Source of the DNA: Rubrivivax sp.
Lineage (GTDB): Bacteria; Pseudomonadota; Gammaproteobacteria; Burkholderiales; Burkholderiaceae_C
Assembly (NCBI GenBank): GCA_020851615.1
Contig: JADZCL010000238.1
Span: 1 to 12,211 of the forward strand
Reading direction: 5' to 3'
Length of the DNA stretch: 12,211 nucleotides
The translations under genes and the position numbers were made by a program. The notes below the pieces were generated by a model. The model ran no database searches. It had not been told where the DNA came from and saw only the letters and a program-made list of their open reading frames with translations. This document shows, one piece after another, positions 7,711 to 12,211 of this stretch (the first letter of the stretch is position 1; every line of letters begins with the position of its first letter).

Positions 7711-9714
7711 ATGACACGCATGGGCCGCGCTGCGAGCGCTGAAGCGATGAACACGCGGGACACGGCCTTGCTGACGCGCTGGACGGCCGTTTTCGTCGAT
7801 GACGAGCAGGAGGCCGCGTATCGCCGCTCGACCCTGCCGCTCGAACGCACGACGATGCGTGCGGCCATCGTCATCGTGCTGATCGTCGATGTGCTCTCGC
7901 TGCTCATCGGCAAGCTGGTGGCACATCACCCGACGACGGTGGCCGAGTTCGTCGTGCAGACGGTGTCGGTGGCCACTGCAGTGGCCTTGTATCCGCTGCT
8001 GGGCCGTGTGGGTGCAGAACGCTGGCGTCTGTGGGTGGCTGTCTGTGGCCTGGTGCTGATTCTCGCGATCGCCGCGATGGTTGCCTTCGGGCAGGACATG
8101 GCGTATCGCGGCGGTCTGCTGATCCCGCCCAGCATCCTGGTCATCTACCTGGTCGTGCGGCTGGACTTGCGCACGCTGGTCGGCCTGGCGGTGGTGGACT
8201 CGATGGCGATGTTCTGCGCCTGGCTGTCGACACTCGAGCAGCCCAGACCGAGCGAGGCGACCTTCCTGTTCACGCTGATCCTGCTGGCCAATGGCCTGGG
8301 CTTCGTCGAGTCGCGTCGCATGCAGCGTGAGCGTCGCCTGGTCTTTGCGCAGGAGCAGGTGCTCACGCGCCACGCCACACAGGACGACCTGACCGGCCTG
8401 GCCAACCGGCGGCACTTCTACGAGACCGCGGACGCGCACCTGCGTCAGCAACGCACGAGTCGCTTGCTGCAGGAGACGGCAATCATGCTCGTCGACCTCG
8501 ACCGCTTCAAGGAGATCAACGACACCTTGGGCCACCACACGGGTGACGTGCTGCTGCAGCAGATCGCAGCGCGCATGCGCGCGACGCTGCCCGCGGCGCT
8601 GGTGCTGGCGCGCCTTGGCGGCGACGAATTTGCCGCCCTGCTCGTTGGGCGCGTGGGCGCAGACCACGTGAACATGCAGGCGCAGCGCTTCCTCGTGAGC
8701 CTGGACGAGCCCTTCGAGCTCGACGGGCTGACGCTGCATATCCACGCCAGCATCGGCATCGCCATGTGTCAGGACGGTGAGGACCGGCCGGCCCTGCTGC
8801 GACAGGCGGACATCGCGATGTACCGCAGCAAGACGCGCGGCGGCGGGATAGACATCTACACCCCGAGTGACCTCGCGCACACGCGGGAACAGGTGCAGCT
8901 GGCCAGCGAGTTGAGCCTGGCGCTCAAGAACGAGGAAATCCTCCTGCACTACCAGCCCAAGATGGACATCCGCAGCGGTCAGACCACGAGTGTCGAGGCC
9001 TTGATCCGCTGGCAGCATCCCGTGCACGGGCTGTTGCCGCCGGCCCGTTTCCTGCCGGTGGCCGAACGCCACGGCCTGATGCGCATGCTGACGCTGCGCG
9101 TGCTTGCGCTGGCGCTGCAGCAGGCGCAGCAGTGGCTCGCCGCAGGCCGCCAACTGCGCATCGCGGTGAACATCGCGCCGGAGAGCCTGCTGGACGCGCG
9201 CTTCCCCGATCTCGTGCTGGAGCTGCTCGAGCGCAGCAGTGTCCCGGCCAGCGCACTGCAGCTCGAGATCACCGAGAACACCATCCTCGTCGACCCCGAC
9301 CGCATGCTGCAGGTGATCAAGCGCCTGGGTGCAGCGGGCTTCAAGTTCGCGCTCGACGACTACGGCACCGGCTACTCCTCGCTGTCCTACCTGAGCGTGA
9401 TGCCGCTGGACGAGCTGAAGATCGACTGCTCCTTCGTCTCCAGCCTGGCCAGCGATGCGAGCAACGCGGTCATCGTGCGCTCGACCATCCAGATGGCGCG
9501 CGAGCTGGGCCTGCACGTCGTGGCCGAAGGCGTCGAGGATGAGGCAACCTTTGCGCACCTGTCACGCTTTGGCTGCGACACCGCCCAGGGCTACTACCTG
9601 TCGCGGCCGGTTCCACCGGCTGCGCTCGAGGCGTGGCTGGATGAGCGGGCAGGGGCCACCCATCATGGCCCCCAGACTGCTGCGCCCATGCCCGCCGAGC
9701 GGTTGCATTCCTGA
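7711..9714 (+). CDS. Membrane-bound diguanylate cyclase/phosphodiesterase (GGDEF-EAL)
   Basis: Controls cyclic di-GMP. The 667-aa protein has an N-terminal membrane region of about five or six hydrophobic helices (roughly 49-70, 79-97, 107-126, 136-150, 153-173, 184-198), a short charged linker, a GGDEF domain (about 221-385) and an EAL domain (about 395-645). The cyclase motif GGDEF is intact (303-307), but the RxxD product-inhibition site expected at 294-297 reads PAAL. The phosphodiesterase residues all seem present: Glu429 in EALIRW, Asn487, Glu519, Asp549-Asp550 in LDDYGTGYSS, Lys570, Glu606 and Gln626. Both activities are therefore possible, and net direction cannot be told. No PAS, GAF or periplasmic domain is seen, so any input is through the membrane region. 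Start choice is uncertain: ATG 7711, 7720 and 7747 are in frame and none has a strong ribosome binding site. The adjacent chemoreceptor fits a motility-signalling neighbourhood. Confidence 0.93.
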   Translation: MTRMGRAASAEAMNTRDTALLTRWTAVFVDDEQEAAYRRSTLPLERTTMRAAIVIVLIVDVLSLLIGKLVAHHPTTVAEFVVQTVSVATAVALYPLLGRVGAERWRLWVAVCGLVLILAIAAMVAFGQDMAYRGGLLIPPSILVIYLVVRLDLRTLVGLAVVDSMAMFCAWLSTLEQPRPSEATFLFTLILLANGLGFVESRRMQRERRLVFAQEQVLTRHATQDDLTGLANRRHFYETADAHLRQQRTSRLLQETAIMLVDLDRFKEINDTLGHHTGDVLLQQIAARMRATLPAALVLARLGGDEFAALLVGRVGADHVNMQAQRFLVSLDEPFELDGLTLHIHASIGIAMCQDGEDRPALLRQADIAMYRSKTRGGGIDIYTPSDLAHTREQVQLASELSLALKNEEILLHYQPKMDIRSGQTTSVEALIRWQHPVHGLLPPARFLPVAERHGLMRMLTLRVLALALQQAQQWLAAGRQLRIAVNIAPESLLDARFPDLVLELLERSSVPASALQLEITENTILVDPDRMLQVIKRLGAAGFKFALDDYGTGYSSLSYLSVMPLDELKIDCSFVSSLASDASNAVIVRSTIQMARELGLHVVAEGVEDEATFAHLSRFGCDTAQGYYLSRPVPPAALEAWLDERAGATHHGPQTAAPMPAERLHS

Positions 9715-9740
9715 GCCTGGCGGCATGCGCGGCGCCCGCA

Positions 9741-9757
9741 GCCGGCCCTAGGCCGGC
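9741..9757. terminator. GC-rich hairpin at convergent GGDEF-EAL/chemoreceptor junction
   Basis: GCCGGCC-CTA-GGCCGGC is a perfect 7-bp stem with a 3-base loop. The loop is the complement of the chemoreceptor stop codon TAG (9748-9750), and the GGDEF-EAL stop is 27 bases upstream. Neither side has a T-tract, so it is not a classic intrinsic terminator. It may still slow polymerase or protect 3' ends. Confidence 0.35.
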
Positions 9758-11424
9758 AGGCGGAAGCGATCCACTTCGTGCACCAGCGCGCCGGCCTGCT
9801 CGCGCATCGCGGCGGCGGAGGCGGCGGCCTGCTCGACGAGTGCGGCGTTCTGCTGCGTCATGCGGTCGAGTTCCTGCATCGCCGCACCGACCTGGCCCAC
9901 GCCCAAAGTCTGCTCGCGCGTGCCGTTGGCCACTTCGGCCAGGAGCTGATCCACGCGCTGGGAGGAGTCGACGATCGCCTGCATCGCCGAGCCGGCCTCC
10001 CGCACGATGCCCGAACCCGTCTCGACCTGGTCGACGCTGGTGCCGATCAGGCCTTTGATCTCGCGTGCAGCACCTGCCGAGCGCTGCGCGAGGCTGCGCA
10101 CCTCGCTGGCGACGACGGCAAAGCCGCGTCCCTGCTCGCCGGCGCGGGCGGCCTCGACAGCGGCATTGAGCGCCAGGATGTTGGTCTGGAAGGCGATGCC
10201 GTCTATGGTGCCGATGATCTCGCCGATGCGCGCCGACGAATTGCGGATGTCGTCCATCGTCGCCACCACCTGCTGCATCACGCGGCCGCCGTCGGCGGCC
10301 TGCTGGGCGTTGCGACGCGCCACGCGCGCCGCCTCGTCGACGTGCTCGGCGCCCGTCTTCACCGTGGCCGCGATCTGCTCCATCGAGGCTGCGGTCTGCT
10401 CCAGGTTGGAGGCCGTCTGCTCGGTGCGTGCGGAGAGATCCTGCGCCCCGCTGGCAACCTCGCTGGAGGAGTGCACGATCTCGCTGCTGCCGTCGCGCAC
10501 GCGCTGCACCATGTGCCGCAGCGACTCCTGCATCGCGCGCAGGTCCAGCATCAGCCGGGCGGCTTCGTCGCGCCCCCAGGGTGTAGGCGTGGTGGTCAGG
10601 TCACCCTCGGTCATCGCGCGCAGGTGGCGCCGGGTCTCGGCCAGGCCGCCGTCCATGACGCGATAGAAGCTGAGGAACAGGTAGCCCGCGGCCAGCAGCG
10701 CGACCAGCACCACGCTGCCGGCAACCCAGACGCGCTGGAGGGTGGCCTGCTCCACGTCGTCGACGTAGACGCCCGAGCCGATGACCCAGCCCCAGGGCTC
10801 GAAGCCCTGGACGTAGGAGAGCTTGTCTACCGGCACGTCACTGCCCGGACGTGGCCACTGGTAGGCCACGAAGCCCTTGCCCTCTGCGCGAACGGTGTCG
10901 ACGAAGGCCTGGAACAGCGCCAGGCCGTTCGGGTCCTTCATGCTGCCGACGTCCTGACCTTCCAGCTCGGGCTTGACCGGGTGCAGCTCCACGCGCGGCT
11001 GCATGTCGTTGATCCAGAAGTACTCCCTGGCGTCGTAGCGCAGACCGGTGATGGCCTGCCGCGCCAGGGCCTGCGCCTGCACGCGGGTGAGGGTGCCCGC
11101 GGCCTCCTGCGCCTGCGCCCACGCCAGCAGGCCGTGCGCGACCTCCACATGCTGGCGGGTCGCGTTCATGCGGTCCTGCAAGGCCTGCTGGTGCTGCTCC
11201 TGCAGCGCCCAGGCCAGCAGCGCCAGCATCGGGGCCACGAAGGCCAGCGAAACGATGAGCGCCTTGGCGGCGAAGTTGAGATTGCGGAACACCCGCACAC
11301 CCGGCGCCCAGAAGCCGTGGTGGGCGAAGAAGCCCTGGCGCGATGTGGGATCGGAATGGGGGCTGGAAGTCGTGGGGGAAGCGGCCAGCGTGCCGGCGGC
11401 GGTGTTCAGGGTCGGTGTGGTCAT
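9748..11424 (-). CDS. Methyl-accepting chemotaxis protein with periplasmic sCache_2 sensor
   Basis: An inner-membrane chemoreceptor signalling through CheA/CheW. From ATG 11424 it has 558 aa: an unusually long cytoplasmic N-terminus of about 50 residues, a first membrane helix (about 53-74), a periplasmic single Cache type 2 sensor (about 80-230, with [20 protein letters not shown], and [13 protein letters not shown] as its last strand), a second helix (about 232-253), a HAMP region (about 254-306) and the methyl-accepting coiled coil (about 315-545). The conserved hairpin tip sits around [35 protein letters not shown] (409-443). There is no C-terminal NWETF-like tether for CheR/CheB. sCache_2 receptors often bind small organic acids, but the ligand here is unknown. 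The frame is open to a TTG at 11541, but the sigma-28 promoter lies inside that extension, so ATG 11424 is preferred. Confidence 0.94.
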   Translation of the reverse strand: MTTPTLNTAAGTLAASPTTSSPHSDPTSRQGFFAHHGFWAPGVRVFRNLNFAAKALIVSLAFVAPMLALLAWALQEQHQQALQDRMNATRQHVEVAHGLLAWAQAQEAAGTLTRVQAQALARQAITGLRYDAREYFWINDMQPRVELHPVKPELEGQDVGSMKDPNGLALFQAFVDTVRAEGKGFVAYQWPRPGSDVPVDKLSYVQGFEPWGWVIGSGVYVDDVEQATLQRVWVAGSVVLVALLAAGYLFLSFYRVMDGGLAETRRHLRAMTEGDLTTTPTPWGRDEAARLMLDLRAMQESLRHMVQRVRDGSSEIVHSSSEVASGAQDLSARTEQTASNLEQTAASMEQIAATVKTGAEHVDEAARVARRNAQQAADGGRVMQQVVATMDDIRNSSARIGEIIGTIDGIAFQTNILALNAAVEAARAGEQGRGFAVVASEVRSLAQRSAGAAREIKGLIGTSVDQVETGSGIVREAGSAMQAIVDSSQRVDQLLAEVANGTREQTLGVGQVGAAMQELDRMTQQNAALVEQAAASAAAMREQAGALVHEVDRFRLPA

Positions 11425-11504
11425 GCAGGGGTTCGTAGGGGTTGTTCGATGCACGGCATGCGCGTGGCGACCGACAGCGACATGCGGCCACGAGCACGGC
11501 TTTG

Positions 11505-11531
11505 GTATCGGCGTGGCGCGCCAGGCCTTGA
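11505..11531 (-). promoter_or_regulatory. Sigma-28 (FliA) flagellar promoter of the chemoreceptor gene
   Basis: Read on the minus strand: TCAA (11531-11528), exactly 15 bases, then GCCGATAC (11512-11505). The FliA consensus is TAAA-N15-GCCGATAA, and TCAAG-type -35 elements are common. Transcription would start near 11498, giving a leader of about 75 bases to ATG 11424. The match, exact spacing and position before a chemotaxis gene all agree. Confidence 0.8.
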
Positions 11532-11615
11532 GCCGCGGCAAACCCGTAGGCGCGACGCGACCATGGTGCCTGTCTACACTCCTGGCTGCCGGGTGCCCCG
11601 GCGCTCGTCCGCAGC

Positions 11616-12211
11616 ATGTCTTCGCAACCCCATCCCTGGCGCCTTGCGCAACCCGCCCGCGGCGCGGCCGATCGGGGTGCCCAGAAGCCCCGCCCGGTCT
11701 TGTCGGCGGCCCGCGCCGATCCCATGCACGAGATCGAGATCCTCGACCAGTACGGCGAGCGGCGGACCATCCACATCCCGCTCGAGCGGCCGTTGACGGT
11801 CTACGTCGACCGCCGTGAAGTGGTGACGCTGATGACGCTGGGCGCGCGGCCTGAACTGCTGGTGCTGGGCTACCTGCTCAATCAAGGCCTGGTGGAGGAC
11901 ATGCAGACGCTCGCATCGATCCAGGTCGACTGGGATGTCAGTGCAGCGGCCGTCGTCACGCGCGCCGGTGGGCTCGACCTCGAGGCACGCACGGCGCACC
12001 GCGTGGTCACCACCGGCTGCGGGCAGGGCACGGTGTACGGGGAGCTGCTGTCGCACCTGGAGGGCCTGCAGCTGCCGCCTGCGGCGCAGGCGCGCATCAG
12101 CCAATCGACCCTGCGCACGCTGCTGGAAGTGATCCGCGCCCAGGACAGCATCCACCACCAGGCCGGCTCGGTGCACGGCTGTGCGCTCTTTCGAGGGGCC
12201 GAACTGCTGGC
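11616..12211 (+). CDS. fdhD: Formate dehydrogenase accessory sulfurtransferase FdhD, 3'-truncated by window end
   Basis: FdhD carries sulfur from a cysteine desulfurase to the bis-MGD cofactor of formate dehydrogenases, which are inactive without it. The frame runs off the window with 198 complete codons from ATG 11616. Family features are the ERPLTVYVD strand, [25 protein letters not shown], and the active-site loop [11 protein letters not shown] with the sulfur-carrying cysteine at codon 12018-12020. Further on, SVHGCALF corresponds to the conserved histidine region. The E. coli protein has CxxC in the loop; here the second cysteine is glycine (CGQG). ATG 11616 and ATG 11724 are both in frame and neither has a good ribosome binding site. 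The core begins just after 11724, so the first 36 codons could be leader; a TACACT at 11575-11580 could be a -10 box and would suit the 11616 start. It lies about 6.5 kb from its presumed client, fdh1BA. Confidence 0.88.
   Translation, partial: MSSQPHPWRLAQPARGAADRGAQKPRPVLSAARADPMHEIEILDQYGERRTIHIPLERPLTVYVDRREVVTLMTLGARPELLVLGYLLNQGLVEDMQTLASIQVDWDVSAAAVVTRAGGLDLEARTAHRVVTTGCGQGTVYGELLSHLEGLQLPPAAQARISQSTLRTLLEVIRAQDSIHHQAGSVHGCALFRGAELL

Noticed and set aside
7550..7717. Upstream extension of the aminotransferase to ATG 7717
   Set aside because: The extra 56 residues do not resemble the family, cover the intergenic dyads and candidate -10, and lie upstream of a good ribosome binding site at ATG 7549.
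11425..11541. Upstream extension of the chemoreceptor to TTG 11541
   Set aside because: The sigma-28 promoter lies within this stretch, so the mRNA would begin after that start.
9778..11796. 672-codon plus-strand open frame opposite the chemoreceptor
   Set aside because: It is antisense to a canonical chemoreceptor, and its composition (Leu/His/Arg/Gly repeats) is typical of a mirror frame.

Overview
The window is about 12.2 kb of very GC-rich DNA with tightly packed genes. Codon usage and protein types suggest a motile, high-GC betaproteobacterium, probably Burkholderiales (inference; there is no rRNA gene or other taxonomic marker). No tRNA, rRNA, insertion sequence, phage gene or CRISPR array is visible, and base composition looks uniform, so the segment looks like ordinary chromosome.

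Layout: (1) the 3' part of a YdiI/MenI-type hotdog acyl-CoA thioesterase gene (1-408, +). (2) A two-gene NAD+-dependent formate dehydrogenase operon (517-5069, +). Its beta subunit is a NuoE-NuoF fusion and its alpha subunit is a NuoG-like, molybdopterin-containing catalytic subunit. The two overlap by 4 bases, and the arrangement matches the Fdh1AB type of Methylorubrum rather than the multi-subunit FdsGBAD type. (3) A low-specificity L-threonine aldolase (5142-6182, +), possibly cotranscribed. (4) An omega-amino acid (beta-alanine):pyruvate aminotransferase in convergent orientation (6188-7549, -). (5) A membrane-bound GGDEF-EAL protein (7711-9714, +). (6) A Cache-domain methyl-accepting chemotaxis protein in convergent orientation (9748-11424, -). 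(7) The 5' part of fdhD (from about 11616, +), the sulfurtransferase that activates formate dehydrogenase, cut by the window end.

The formate dehydrogenase genes and fdhD form one functional unit: formate is oxidised to CO2, electrons pass through iron-sulfur clusters to FMN and NAD+, and FdhD sulfurates the molybdenum or tungsten cofactor. They are split by about 6.5 kb of unrelated amino acid and signalling genes. The signalling part is coherent: a c-di-GMP enzyme lies next to a chemoreceptor whose upstream region carries a very good sigma-28 (FliA, flagellar) promoter. That promoter also settles the chemoreceptor start codon.

The most notable observations are the apparent absence of the His-Cys3 [4Fe-4S] ligands in the formate dehydrogenase alpha subunit, a CxxG instead of CxxC in FdhD, the sigma-28 promoter, a dyad-rich candidate operator upstream of the aminotransferase, and stop-codon hairpins at both convergent gene junctions. 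I saw no clear sign of a wholly undescribed system.
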